Source: Cristatella mucedo (Eukaryota; Bryozoa; Phylactolaemata; Cristatellidae). From it: 64,000 nucleotides of DNA. Below, in pieces: positions 21,180-32,378 of this stretch. The notes under the pieces were generated by a model. That model did not search any database. It saw only the letters and a program-made list of their open reading frames with translations, and was not told the DNA's origin. Positions within the stretch are counted from its first letter, which is position 1. Each line of letters opens with the position of its first letter. The translations under genes were made by a program, and so were the position numbers. The stretch spans positions 35,001 to 99,000 of the forward strand of contig WPIO01000165.1 of the NCBI GenBank assembly GCA_009760855.2, given 5' to 3'.

Positions 21180-22489
21180 TTGAGCTGTTTTGCTGACTGT
21201 GTCTGCAGTAGTAAGTCAACGGGAGTTGTCTGCACTTTAAGTCAACGGATAGTTTGCTGCTCTCGTTACCTGCTCGATGGGAAACTGATTTTTGGCTAGT
21301 TTAGGCGCGGCGACTGTTTGTCTGTTTGTCATAAGTGAGAGCACAATGACAACGAAAAAGACCGCTCGCGTCAATTTAAGGGTTCCTGCATTTCCATGAC
21401 TCGTCGTAGCATTTCTGCTGATTTAAAAAAGCGTTCTCCTGTCGTATTAAAGACGTGACATTTTATGCGGTTATTATCTCGCAACTTCGAATGCGCAAAA
21501 AAAGTCCCGTGATCTTTGCGCATGTGAGTATCAACCGACTTCGTGATGCAGAGACAATGCTGCGATTGCTTAATTTGCACGTTGTAAAAGCAGATGCACG
21601 TACGTCCGCTTCTGATTCGTAGTGATGTCACTGCGTTTCGAAAGAGTCTGCGTGCAGTGCGGGCATGATGAATTAAAGAGAACTTCAGAATGCGGCTTGG
21701 CAAACTTGTTTTACTGAGGGTAAGGTCCGGCGACTGGTTTGGTACGACGGTGCTAGATAGATGATGCAGGATATCAACCTAGTCGCAATCGCTTGTGCAA
21801 CTGAGCAACTGAAGCGTAGAGCTCTTTCTGGGCTGTGCGGTGAGTACTCAAAACTGCTGTTCAAGTTTTGAGATCGTTCCAGGTTCCCCCCTTAGCGGGG
21901 CAGTGAACTGGGCCACCCCCTAGTCTTAGGCCCCACAACCGCCTAAACCGATGACTATATTATTGCTTGCTTCTACTAGACAAGCAACCGCCGAGTTCTC
22001 GTAGAATAAGCACCAGTGGGTCCGCTGGACACACTGTGGACCTTCCTCTTCCGGTTGGATTTGCGCCAGAGAAAAAATGGGACCCATTCATTGACTTTTA
22101 TATATTAACCCCCCTCCCCCGGCAGTGGTCGGTTGTCATGGCCACTAGCTCCCGCGTGGTTTCATGCGTTCAGCAATAAGCAGCCGCGTTGTCTGTTCGG
22201 TCTTTCGACGTGTGCGACTGCTCATAAATGTTCACGCACGTAGCGAACACCATGATTTCTCGCTATAATTATCTATTATTATAATTATCTATTATTATAA
22301 TTATCTATTATTATAAATATCGCTATATTTATTCTCATTACGTGCGGGCCTTGCCCCCTACGCGAAGATAATATTGCGTGTCTCGCCCGCCGCTCAGACG
22401 AAAATCCGCGTTTTGCCTCTCGCTCTTCTGATTCATTGAAGCACTTATCGATTCAGCTGCCAATGATGAAGCTGAAACAAAATTTAAAA
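21180..22489. other. Unidentified three-copy sequence and flank
   Basis: 21180-21860 recurs at 34565-35275 (nearly identical) and at 46800-47480 (clearly diverged). A minus frame of 110 residues at 21371-21703 is broken or altered in the third copy, so I do not call it a gene. 21861-22489 has no feature apart from a small tandem repeat. Confidence 0.5.
22262..22318. repeat. TAATTATCTATTAT tandem repeat
   Basis: Three head-to-tail copies of an 18-base AT-rich unit. Also present in copy 2 at 35684-35742. Confidence 0.85.
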
Positions 22490-22670
22490 AAATCCTAGCT
22501 GTTTAAACAGCCTCTTTTTATATAGCGACAGAAGAGCATTGACGGCTATCACCACCGTTTGCAGTGGTGACACAGGATCGCCCACCGCAGAAATCGAACC
22601 CACGACCTCGGGACAGAGGTTGTGAAAGCAACCGTCTTACCTAGTGTGCCATCACGGCTCACAAAATAAC
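22490..22670 (-). mobile_element. SINE-A copy
   Basis: AAACAGCCTCTTTTTATATA, CGCCCACCGCAGAAATCGAA, CCTAGTGTGCCATCACGGCT. The B box is degraded to AAATCGAACCC. Present in both copies. Confidence 0.75.
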
Positions 22671-23386
22671 CTGATGACCCAATGACCCGACGACCTGTGA
22701 CCCGATGAAGCTGAAACAAAATGGGCTGCGACCACTTAATTTAAGGGGTGCCAGTCAGTGAAACGTTGGCGTGCTTCGTTGGCTAGATTACGGTCGCCCT
22801 ATAGATTAGTAGAGGTTCCTGAATTGTAAGCTGTGGGAGCAGAATATTGCATGATCTATAGTTTGCTAGGTATAGATGGACATGTTAAGCAATCATTAGT
22901 GAGCTGTACTGTAGGCTTTGAATGCGGCGACTGCACGGCGATTGCAGGCGATGCGCACTATGGGAGTAGGCGGTTCCAAGTTTACGGCGTAGACGCGCTG
23001 CATCGGATCTGGACACTCTGGATTGCTGCCGCCTGGACACTCTGGATTGCTCTGCTTCTGTCGGCCGGGCGTGTCAACCGGAAGAGCAGCTAGCGCGACT
23101 CGCTAGTCTCGGCGCGAGGGGGACAGGCTCTACCCGTCGACTCGTCAAGCGTCCGCAAGGACCAGCACCCGTTACGTAGCGCTGCGTTTGGGCTTTCGGT
23201 GACGGAGTTCAGCTCTCCAGTTCAGTCACGTCTTGAGTCTTCCGCTTCGTCTGGTTGTTCGCATCTCATGTACGAAAGCGTTCGGTGGCAGCTCTGGCGA
23301 CTCACAAATTCGAGCGCCGTTTAATGTGACCCTGTTGGCTCGGAATTCCAAGGAGCGCCGTGGCTATCAGAACGCAGCGAGCAATC

Positions 23387-23399
23387 GTCGTCATCGTCG

Positions 23400-23433
<34 letters not shown>
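23387..23433. repeat. (CGTCAT)n microsatellite
   Basis: CGTCGTCATCGTCATCGTCA and onward. Copy 2 is one unit shorter (36808-36845). Confidence 0.9.
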
Positions 23434-23434
<1 letters not shown>

Positions 23435-23667
23435 TCTCGAGCTGTCGAGCATCCAGCCGTCCCGATTTGCTAGCACCACGCTGCTCACTTTCTTAGCTGT
23501 CCAAGTGCCTCAGCTGCTATGCTGTGACTTTCTCTTGCTGCCGAGTGACGATGGCAGCAGTTGGCTACCTCGCGCACACTGAAAGCCGCTCAGGTTTCTA
23601 GTGCCCGTGCCATAGATATGTTTTGCTGCCAAATACGCTCGCTTGGGCCTCGCGGCTTTTCGGAGTT

Positions 23668-23808
23668 GCAGATTGTTTTTCAAGCATGATTTTACTTACC
23701 ATTCAATTGCATTTCACTTTACAGCAAATGTAAAGCGCCCAGAGAGAGATTAAGTTCTCTGAGGGTGCTTTTATCAAGTGAATTATTATTATTATTATTA
23801 TTATTAAG
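23668..23808 (+). mobile_element. LINE-2 tail, private to duplication copy 1
   Basis: TTGTTTTTCAAGCATGATTT through TTAAGTTCTCTGAGGGTGCT to (ATT)n, inserted between GGAGTTGCAG and AAGGTGATGG. Copy 2 reads straight through at 37072-37092. No long target duplication is seen, as is common for LINEs ending in microsatellites. Confidence 0.9.
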
Positions 23809-23835
23809 GTGATGGATTGCATTAAAAAGACCGAT

Positions 23836-23867
<32 letters not shown>

Positions 23868-24172
23868 AGACGACGGCGCGGGAGAGTATGTGAGTATGTG
23901 ACGCTCGAGAGCATCGCACAACGGGAGCCGGAGCGTCGTCCGTGGCGACTCGTCGATGGCGATTCTAACTCGGCGCTGAAGCCGCTTCGTCGTCCGACTG
24001 CCGATGCACCGAAGTACGGCAGTCGCGGGACCTGCTCGCACGTCATGTCGCTCTCTTTCTCCGACCGCTTGCTGCTCGGAAAATTCTGACGGCGAACTCT
24101 TGTCAGCAGTGGATCCGAGAAACTGGGGCAGGACTCTGCCGGGACAGGGGGCGGGCAGGTGACGGCAGAGTC

Positions 24173-24780
24173 TGGGCATGCGAGAGCCAAGATGGCGGAT
24201 AAAACATGCGAAGATGGCTGCGACTGGCAACGGGCCGCTCGCATCTGCACTTCAAAGATGCACCGAGCGCGACAGCCAATGCCAACATTTCTGCGAAGGC
24301 TGACCAACCGCAATGGCATTTTGATGCGAGGCTTTTTCTCTCTTTCTATCTTCTGAGTGGCTACTCTCCTACGAGAACGCCGTTCGGAGACGCTTTGCAC
24401 TTTTGCTGGTGGGGCGACAGACCGGCAAAGCGGGCAGGGAACGGTAGGGAATTCCTCGAAAGGACCTTTCGATCACGCGATCTAATCTCGGTTCAATCGG
24501 TAAGATAGAGTTGCATCTGGGGCCTAGGCGCCATTCGGGTATCCCCGACGATCTTGTCTCCGAAGTGTTACGAGCACACTGTTGCGGCTTGTGCGAAAAA
24601 GTTATTTGCAGCTGACACGGTACGTACAGCAGGGCTAGTCCGTGCCGATCAAGACTCAACTGTCTTGCTGCACGTATTAATGGCATCCGCACATGGATGG
24701 CAGCAAACTTTCTTATGTTGAATGACGGTGAATGAGGTTAATAAAATTATTATTATTATCATAATTATTATTATTATTGT
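24173..24780. other. Diverged dispersed sequence ending in LINE-2 RT text
   Basis: Related to 30640-31208 and 48450-48895. The last part (24650-24735) resembles the LINE-2 RT segment DIRTWMAxNFLxLND. A (ATT)n tract follows at 24735-24780. No intact gene. Confidence 0.5.
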
Positions 24781-25200
24781 CATTGAAGTTCATCTCATAG
24801 TCAAGGAAGACTATTTTCACTCTAGACCCTAAACAAATCTGTTCTCCTTATGAGATACTTGGATTTGCAGCTGCCCAGCAAGACTAACGTAATACAAATT
24901 ACCTCATTCATCCTACATTTGATATAGTACCCTCAGAGAAATCAATCTCTTTATAGGTGCTTTACTTTGCTGCAAGGGAAGCACTATCGAATGGTTATTG
25001 GTAGCATGCTCAGTGAGAACAAGAATAACATGGTTAAGGGTGACATGCACACGGGCAGCATGCAAATGTGCTTAGTGACAGCATGCACAGTGTCAGCACG
25101 CATAAGCACGTAAATGACGAATCACAGGGAGCCACTAAATCCTGTGATAAATAAATGAGCTTTTAGTTTTTTTTTAATTTGGTAAAGTCAGGGGATGTCC
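24781..25200 (-). mobile_element. Diverged LINE-2 3' region
   Basis: TTGATATAGTACCCTCAGAG, then GCATGCACAGTGTCAGCACG and GTAAAGTCAGGGGATGTCCA, the reversed 3' UTR and C-terminus of a diverged LINE-2 subfamily. A close relative is at 41725-41840. Confidence 0.7.
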
Positions 25201-25484
25201 AGACGCCAGTCTTAAAGAAGTGAGCTCCAGGCAACTTGGCAACGATGGCTTCTTAGCAAGCCATCGTGGTAGACGGTCCTTAATCGTAGACAGGGATCCG
25301 ACGCGATGGCTAGTATTGAAAGCGATCGCAGTAAAAAAAACTTTCAAAATGTAAGCATTAACAAAAGAGACAACTAAATTCCGAGCACAGGATGACGGCC
25401 GGGCCACTTCACCATCAATTAGATGAGCGAGGTCTGATTTGGCACTGGGGTCAAGGTCACCTTCTTAGACGATCGAGGTCGTGT

Positions 25485-25560
25485 GGTCGAGCCCTGCGGC
25501 GGCACTAGCGAAGCGCCTGAATAGAGATTTAGTTCTCCGAGGGTGCTATACAAATTAAAT
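25485..25560 (+). mobile_element. SINE-B-like 3' tail
   Basis: GCGAAGCGCCTGAATAGAGA then TTTAGTTCTCCGAGGGTGCT, followed by a short (TA)n. Only the tail is clear. Confidence 0.5.
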
Positions 25561-26514
25561 ATATATATATATATATATTTTACAGTTTATAAGGACACCT
25601 AGCACGCATCGGGTGACCTATGAGTAAGACCTGGATGAGTGCTGAAAAATGCTAGCTAGATATATTTAAGTATATGCCCGATCCTTGCGACATCAACACA
25701 ATACTCCTAAGAAGCTTCGCGAGCAGAATTAGCTAGGTGTGCAGGTCGGCGAAGGTGAAGGTAGGGAGGAAGTTCCCAGGAGGACTGACCGAAAGTCGTC
25801 CATCGTAGCTGCTCACGCAGCTAGAGAGTAGGCAAAATGGACCGACCCGACAGAGCAGGCGCCCGCTTTCTATTCGCTGCGAGTGCCACGTGCTACTCGT
25901 AACTCTAAAGAAAAGTTGGCGACTCAACTCTTCGCTTGTGCCCGACTTGTGAGCCGCCTGAAGAACTTGGCCTGTCAGATGATGATGAAGTCAGATGATG
26001 AAAATTGGGCAAATAGAATAATAGCTGAGAACCCTTGTTTACTTGAGAGTTTCAATTGTAGGTGTTATCTTATTATAATGTCGCTTAGTTGCCCAATCAC
26101 CGCAATGTCTGTAAAATGTCTTGCCCTTTTTAGTGTTAAGTAATAAACCATAAATCCTGAATGACTGACGTAGCTATGGTAATCAGTGCTGCCCTTCCCC
26201 CTTAGCCTAAATTTTTTTTTATTAATTATTATAATAATATTTAATTATTATTAATACGTCGCTCTTGGTGTCGCACCTCATGCAGGCTTGTGCTGACCTG
26301 TCTCAGGCGATGCTGAAGTACTAGCAAATTGAAGGTCTCAATGCCAATTACCAAATAAGAATAATAATAATATGTTTGATAAAGCGCCCACTATACTTCA
26401 ATGTCAGGCCAGTCAGAGTGGTTTCATTCACTTGCTCACAGCACGAACTCGCCAGCTCACAGCACGCGCCTTTAGCGTCAGCCTTTATCTGATACTGGAG
26501 CCTGGAACACTCTC

Positions 26515-26672
26515 ATGATTCGATTTGATCGATTTGATCATGATTGATGATTAATGATTGATGATTGATTTGATCATAATTGATGATTGATGATTGATTT
26601 GATTTGATTGATTTGATCATGATTGATGATTGATGATTGATTTGATTTGATTGGTTTGATCATGATTGATGG
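26515..26672. repeat. TGATTGAT minisatellite, about 48-bp unit
   Basis: Roughly three copies of TTTGATCATGATTGATGATT followed by GATGATTGATTTGATTTGAT. In the paralogous block Y2 (42530-42550) the flanks CTGGAACA and GATTTGAACAG are almost joined, so the array arose in Y1 alone. Confidence 0.85.
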
Positions 26673-27112
26673 AATAATGAATCTCATGATTTGAACAGTG
26701 TCAGTACTCACAGCTCAGTGCAGAAAGAGCTCCAGTTGTTGTACAAGAGACTGCGACTCGATCGATATCTTGGCCTATATGTGTCTGCATCGTTTCATCA
26801 TTAATTAATTAATACAAGCTGATTTAACTAACCTCCATTTGTATAACGACAGAAGAGGCTAAAGCTACAGAGGCTAGAAGGCTAGCGACAGAAGAGGTTC
26901 TAGACTAGAGGTTAGAGGTTAGAACTAAAAGTTAGAAGAGATTAGAAGTCAGAACTAAGCGACCGTGGAAGCCGGGGAGTGATTTGAAGCTTGGTTAGAA
27001 AATATTTCGTGCGGGTAGGCTGAAACCACAGAATGAAGTGACCTAAACGTGAGCGATTGAAGCTTGGAGCTTATTTTTAGCTTTTATTAATTGCACTGTA
27101 ATTCTATTACAG

Positions 27113-27411
27113 AAGAAATCGAATACGAGAGTGCCTTTACCAAGAGGCACGGCGGCGGCGGAGGCCCAGGAGGCCGAGGAGGAGGAGGAGGAGGAGGAGG
27201 AGGAGGAGGAGGAGGAGGAGGAGGAGGAGGAGGAGGAGGAGGCGGAGAAAAGGAGGACGCGGAGGAGGATCGAGAGGGCGTGAAGGAAGGGCGTGGCAGG
27301 ATCTGGCAGCAAGATCGGGTCGCAAAACTCGCCCCATCGCTCCGGCAAACGACTCACTTTAAATTACGACTCGAAAAGTTCGTCCGTCAATCGAGAGTTT
27401 ACGTTGACTAA
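27113..27411 (+). pseudogene. Orphan Gly-rich mature exon, expanded and frameshifted
   Basis: Follows an acceptor, TAATTCTATTACAG, and reads EEIEYESAFTKRHGGGGGPG, homologous to exon 2 of gene 2 (44546-44682; EIEYESAVAKRRGGGGGG). Here a GGA run (27173-27245) has expanded, and the frame then diverges into an acidic tail (KEDAEEDREGVKEG). The ordered Gly/Ser/Tyr ending of gene 2 is lost, although its DNA is still recognisable after the run in another frame. The downstream AATAAA (27412-27417) is conserved with gene 2. No signal-peptide exon is found upstream on the plus strand. Likely a dead duplicate, or an exon awaiting a partner. Confidence 0.65.
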
Positions 27412-27480
27412 AATAAAGTGCATACAGACTTTACTTCGAGCAGTGTTTCGTCACTAATCTGTTTAATCAAGCTCTGAGCT

Positions 27481-28079
27481 TAAGAAGAATTACTGCGCGT
27501 GCATTGAAAAGTATGCCCGCCGCTAAGAGCTTGCAAATGACGAGCTTCCGTACGATACGATGTGTTCTCCATGCTTTTCTCAGACTTAGGAGGCCCTTAG
27601 GAGGGAGAGAGGCTAGTCGAGGTTCTGTTCCCGGCTCATGTAAGGAAAACCCGCGAACAGACATCCTCGACAAGAATAGTGTGCGTAACGCTGCAGCTGG
27701 CTCCTCTGCCACTATACTAACCCGGATGTTAAATCGTCCTAATAAAAATGTATTGAAATCTTTCTAGAAAGGAATGCACCATCTCAAAACGCAAAAGCAA
27801 AGCATGTCGCGGAAAAGTCGCACTGGACGTATCAAACAAAGACTTCGAGGAACATGCGGGGTTTTAGCTTTTGTATGTCGTCCGGTATTTCCGGCCGACA
27901 TTTTGAATGCCGTTCAGTGTGGCGCGTGAAGCACTCATTCTGGTGCCTTGCATGTGTCCATTCCGTTCTTGTCGTTCTGCTGCTTCTCTCACGTCGTGGC
28001 ACGTGTCATTAAGGCACGATATTGCGATCGTTTGCGTAAAACTGCGGCTTCGCCCATGGCTGGTCACGAAAGCATCTCT
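27481..28079. other. No recognised gene
   Basis: The start (27481-27560) resembles 44830-44915 of block Y2. The rest has frames of under 100 residues without motifs. Confidence 0.4.
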
Positions 28080-28805
28080 ACCCGTTAAAGTTGGTCCACG
28101 CATTTGCGACATCCCGTCTCGACTTCTGCAACTCACTGCTTACTGGCCTACCGGCATGTGCGATCAGGCGATTGCAGCCGGTGCAAAACTTTGCAGCTAG
28201 GCTTGTCTGTCGTGAGCGTCGCAGTTGCCACATCACACCACTTCTCGCCGACCTGCACTGGCTATCAGTCAAGCAACGGATCGACTTCAAGGTTTTGTCA
28301 CTCACTTTTAGGTCACTTCATTCTTTGGCTCCAGCTTATCTCTCAGATCTACTCCCCCACCAGGCCAAGCATAGTAACACCCACTTTTCGGAATCCAACA
28401 GTTTACCAATACCTCGTACAAATCTCAAATCCTTTGGAGACCGTGCAGTTAGTCCATATGCTCCCAAAGCCTGGAACTGCCTCCCGACTTGCGTCAGAAC
28501 ATCCCCTGACTTGACCACCTTTAAAAAGAACCTAAAAACACACCTATTTAGGACAGCATTTAGTGGGTTCCTATGATTCGTCCTTGATGTGCTTATGCAT
28601 GCTGACACTGTGCATGCTGTCACTAACCACATTCGCATGCTGACCCTGTGCACGTCACCCCTAACCATGTTATTCATGTTTATCAAGCGTGATATTACTA
28701 CCATTTAATCGCGCTTCCCTAAGCAGCAAATGTGAAGCGCCGAGAAAGGAGAAAGAGATTGAGTTCTCTGAGGGCGCTTTATCAAGTGCATTTTATTATT
28801 ATTAT
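28080..28805 (+). mobile_element. LINE-2 fragment: RT C-terminus and complete 3' end
   Basis: A 161-residue frame from 28091 reads [60 protein letters not shown] and [17 protein letters not shown], then stop. The 3' UTR carries repeated GCATGCTGAC..GTGCATG motifs, then AAGCGCCGAGAAAGGAGAAA, GAGTTCTCTGAGGGCGCTTT and (ATT)n. This is the cleanest LINE-2 C-terminus here. Confidence 0.92.
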
Positions 28806-28832
28806 CCTGCTACATCCGATATCTCGGCTTAC

Positions 28833-28834
<2 letters not shown>

Positions 28835-28920
<86 letters not shown>
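28835..28920. repeat. (AT)n microsatellite
   Basis: A pure TA run of about 80 bases ending at the left edge of the DNA element that follows. Confidence 0.95.
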
Positions 28921-28924
<4 letters not shown>

Positions 28925-29716
28925 GTACCTTGGCTTACGAGTCTCTCGACATACGAGTGTTTTGAGATACGAGCTGGCGCTCGGCCGATTTTTGCTTTGA
29001 GTTGCGAGCTGAAATTCGGGTTACGAGCCAGCTTCTGATACTCCACCGCAAGTTGCCGCAGCGAATGTCACAGTGCTTCTTGTGGTTATTCAGGGCCAAT
29101 AAGGGTTGGGCAGCGAATGACATTCCGTTGCTAGACGTTGCCGTACGACCCCGGATGTGACGCCAAGCGCAGACCTGTTGGTTCTCTCCCAGACAGACTC
29201 GAGCGTGCCATCGTGGTGCTTGGACGCACAGGATCGCCAGACTCCAGGGTTAAATCCGACTAAGGCAGGAACAGCTAAGTACAATAATCTATTTAAAGCG
29301 ATATCGTCATTGTGCGAGAGTTAATCGTATTGGTGATAACAATCGGTGCGTCCGCGTAAAGGCCCAGCCAATCAACTCAAAGCGAGGAAAAAAGCCGAGG
29401 GCGAATAACGGCGAATAAGATATTCACTGCATCACTTTCCCCATGTTTGAATCTTCTAGTCGTCCGATCTCCAAGCTACTCGTGTACAGTAGGATTAATA
29501 AAACCCCGCTTAATGCAGGACATTCAGTTGTATTGCTTTCAAAACAATATTTGCGATTTATATGTACATGTTTTAACACGTGACACAAATCGCAGTGTTT
29601 CTTTGGGGGTCTGGAATGGATGAGTGGCATTTTAATAGGGAGAAAAGATTTGACATAGGAACAATTTGAGTTACGAGCTCCCGCACGGGACTAATTAAAA
29701 TCGTTAGCCGAGGTAC
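28921..29716. mobile_element. Non-autonomous DNA transposon (MITE-like)
   Basis: The left end, GTACCTTGGCTTACGAG, is mirrored by the right end, whose reverse complement starts GCGGTACCTCGGCTAACGA. Sub-terminal GAGTTGCGAGCTGAAATTCG and GGTTACGAGCCAGC also recur. No transposase frame is present. A diverged relative is at 45066-45775. The termini suggest a Tc1/mariner or pogo-type mover, which is inference. Confidence 0.55.
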
Positions 29717-29929
29717 CGCTGCAGTTTTGTTAACGACGTTGTAAGCCTGTCGCGCTGTTAATGTAGATGCGTTACAAAGGTGTAAGTGAGCAATGGCACG
29801 ACGGTGTAAGCTTTTGGCCGCGTGGAGGAATATTATGGACTCTAAAGTTCCGTCTTTGTTAGGTTGCGAATGCCGAATGATAAGAATGCGAATGATAAGA
29901 CAGCGAAGCTGCAAATCCGGGTTCAAGTA

Positions 29930-30115
29930 TAGGACACGGGATGCTGTTGTTCGACAGTCACCGCGTGCCCGAAATTTAGGTGTCATTTTCGACAGCTGCC
30001 TCAATTTTGAAAGCTTCATTCAGAAGACTGCTTCTACAGCTAGCCATCGCGTCCGATCCCTATCCAAGATAAGGAGCTGTCTTCCACGGTGGCTTGCAAA
30101 AATGTTAACTTTGGC
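29930..30115 (+). mobile_element. LINE-1 fragment
   Basis: GTTCGACAGTCACCGCGTGC, then ARNLGVIFDSCLNFESFIQK and CLPRWLAKMLT, after which homology stops at 30112. The paralogue at 45960-46800 continues to the LINE-1 3' end, so this copy has a deletion. Confidence 0.8.
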
Positions 30116-30185
30116 AACTTTCTCTTTGCATGTAGCTTTCTCTTTGCGTGTAACTTTCTCTTTGCTTGTAGCTTTCTTTTTGTTC
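30115..30185. repeat. GTAGCTTTCTCTTTGC tandem repeat
   Basis: Four imperfect copies of a 17-18 base unit, (G)TAACTTTCTCTTTGC/TGTAGC. The corresponding site in the third copy (47565-47585) has one unit. Confidence 0.8.
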
Positions 30186-31208
30186 AGTGCGATGAAGGCA
30201 GTTGGCTACCCCATGCGCACTGGAAGCCGTAGGAAGCTTCTAGTGCGCATACCTTGGATAGGCTCCACTGCCACACGCACTCGCTTGGTCCTTGCGGCCT
30301 GAGTTGCAGACGATGGTGGATTGCTGATCTCGCCGCCGACACAAGCGACAGCTCGCGAGACGGCGCTCACGCATGAGACGCTCGAGAGCGCGCGACGAGA
30401 GCCGGAGCGTCGTCCGTGGCGACTCATCGATGGCTAACTCTAACTCTGAGCAGAAGCTTGCCGTGTCGTCTGACCCATGATCGAGCCAAAGTACGGCAGC
30501 AGCAGCAGGACTTGCTCGTATCTCTATGTCGCTCTCTTTCTTCGACTTCTGCTTGCTGCTCGGCAAACTCTGATGGCGAACTCTGTCAGCAGTGGATCCG
30601 AGACACTCGCGCACGACTCTGCCGGGACAGGGGCGCGCGGTGACGGCAGAGTCGGGCATGTGAGAGCCAACATGGCCGATAACACATGACAAAACATGGC
30701 AGCAACTGGCGATGAGCCACTCGTACCTTAACTCGTCAAAGATGCACCGAGCGCGACAGGCGAGAGCCAGTGCCAATATTTCTGCGAAGGCTGACCGACC
30801 GCCATGGCAATATTGATGCAAGGCTATTTTCTCTCTTTCTCATAAGAGGCTATTCTCGGACGAGACCGCCATTCGGAGACGCTTTGCCGTTTCGCTGGCG
30901 GCGGAGCGGCCAAGCGGGTAGGAAGCGGGAGGGAATTCGCCGGATGGAGCTTTTGATCACCCGATCTAATCTCGGTTCAATCTGAGTGATAGCATTGCAT
31001 CGGAGGCCCACGACGCCATACGGGTATCCCAGACGCTCCTGTCTCCAAAGAGTTACGTGCACAGTATAGCGGCTCGTGTGCTTAAAGTCATTCCTGCAGA
31101 CACGGCACAAACAGCAGGGCTAGTCCACGCCGACCGAGACTCAACTCCCTTGCTGCATATATTGATGACATCCGCACATGGATGGCAGCAAGCTTTCTTA
31201 TGTTGAAC
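30186..31208. repeat. Diverged copy of 23530-24710
   Basis: Starts GATGAAGGCAGTTGGCTACC and ends ACATGGATGGCAGCAAGCTT, TTATGTTGAAC. Indels are frequent relative to copy 1 and to 47590-48895. The open frames (up to 193 residues) are not conserved between copies. Confidence 0.7.
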
Positions 31209-31639
31209 ACGTACAATGCACACGCACTCACACTTGATATATATAGATATATATTCATATACACACACATATATATACTGCAAGGGAGGGACCGGATGTC
31301 GGGTGAGTCATTTGGACGTCGCGCGTCCGACGGTGGCTCCCTCTCTCCTCCCTTTCTTCCGCGTAGCTTCGTCGCCTTCGCTTGGTCCGATGCGGGATGT
31401 AGGGGCGGTGGCGGTGGCTTGCTGGCCGCAAGGCGGTCGGCCCAGACGGTAAGAGTAGGCGTCGCATGGTCGAGCGCTCCACGACTGCGGCAGGCCGCAC
31501 GTAGCGGCGGCATCGGGCGGCCGCCGCTGGCGGCCCCGGAGATTGGATCTAGAGCGGCAAGCGCAGTAGCTGTTGCGGCGTCGCAAAGTCGGAGACAGCA
31601 ATTCCACTGCACTGCGCTGCCGCAAAGACAGAGAGAGAG

Positions 31640-31665
31640 AGAGGGGGAAGGAGAGAGAGAGGGGA

Positions 31666-31731
<66 letters not shown>

Positions 31732-31757
31732 GAGAGAGAGAGAGAGAGAGAGAAGGA

Positions 31758-31819
<62 letters not shown>

Positions 31820-31865
31820 GGAAGGAGAGAGAGCAAAAGAGAGAAAGAGAGGGAAGGAGACAGAG

Positions 31866-31958
<93 letters not shown>

Positions 31959-32005
31959 AAGAGAGAGAGAGAGAGAGAGAGAGCAAGAGAAAGAGGGAGA
32001 GAGAG
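31640..32005. repeat. (GA)n tract, copy 2
   Basis: Counterpart of 18246-18617. It has a longer pure GA run and fewer GGAAGG interruptions. Confidence 0.95.
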
Positions 32006-32238
32006 ATGGTGCATGTGAGAGAGGGAGAGAGCGAGAGATCCACTCTGCCCGGAGAAATGCTGGCGGCACGTTCCATCAGCCAGACTTTGATGATCCTGGA
32101 GATTATTGGGATTCCTAGAGGGACCGGCGGTTACGTCATTATCTGCAATTTAAAAAGTATGGCTGGACACTTCAGTTTGTCAGCGAGTATTTTGGCCTTC
32201 CAACCGGTTATAAACTGTGGCGGGAGCTGTGAAAAAAT

Positions 32239-32378
32239 TAAAATATGCTTTATTCATTTGCATAGCGCCATAAGAAAACTAAATGTCTACCGAGGCGCTT
32301 GGCATATGCCGCCACGGGGCCACGAGCCCACGACTTCATTTACTCCAGGCGAGCACTTTACCTCCCGGCCAAGCTGAG
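32239..32378 (-). mobile_element. SINE-B copy in duplication copy 2
   Basis: Same insertion as 18850-18988. Confidence 0.7.

Larger units (their letters stand above)
17818..24172. repeat. Segmental duplication, copy 1
   Basis: Begins ACGTACAATGCACACGCACT and runs to GCAGAGTC. It matches 31209-37261 plus 41538-41720 with only scattered differences over most of its length. Divergence rises in the last few hundred bases. It contains (GA)n, SINE-B, SINE-A, a LINE-1 RT fragment and unidentified DNA. The private feature of this copy is the LINE-2 tail at 23668-23808. There is no gypsy element at the site (about 23984-23988) where copy 2 has one. Confidence 0.95.
25075..27480. repeat. Old paralogous block, copy Y1
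   Basis: Collinear with 41725-44900 (Y2) and partly with 51080-52740 (Y3). Shared text includes GGTAGACGGTCCTTAATC, AGCATTAACAAAAGAGACA, TAGCTATGGTAATCAGTGCT and CACAGCACGCGCCTTTAGCG. Divergence is far greater than between the two ~6 kb copies. Confidence 0.8.

Noticed and set aside
21371-21703. Conserved 110-residue minus frame present in three copies
   Set aside because: The third copy (47098-47337) has many amino-acid changes and ends differently. Its conservation is explained by duplication age.
22833-23093. 86-residue frame shared by both duplication copies
   Set aside because: Identity there equals that of neighbouring non-coding DNA. No domain or start context.
23703-24400. Minus-strand frames of 175-192 residues
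   Set aside because: They cross the private LINE-2 tail and are not preserved in copy 2 or in the third copy.
28810-29046. Ile-Tyr repeat proteins
   Set aside because: Translations of (AT)n. The same applies at 63220-63580.
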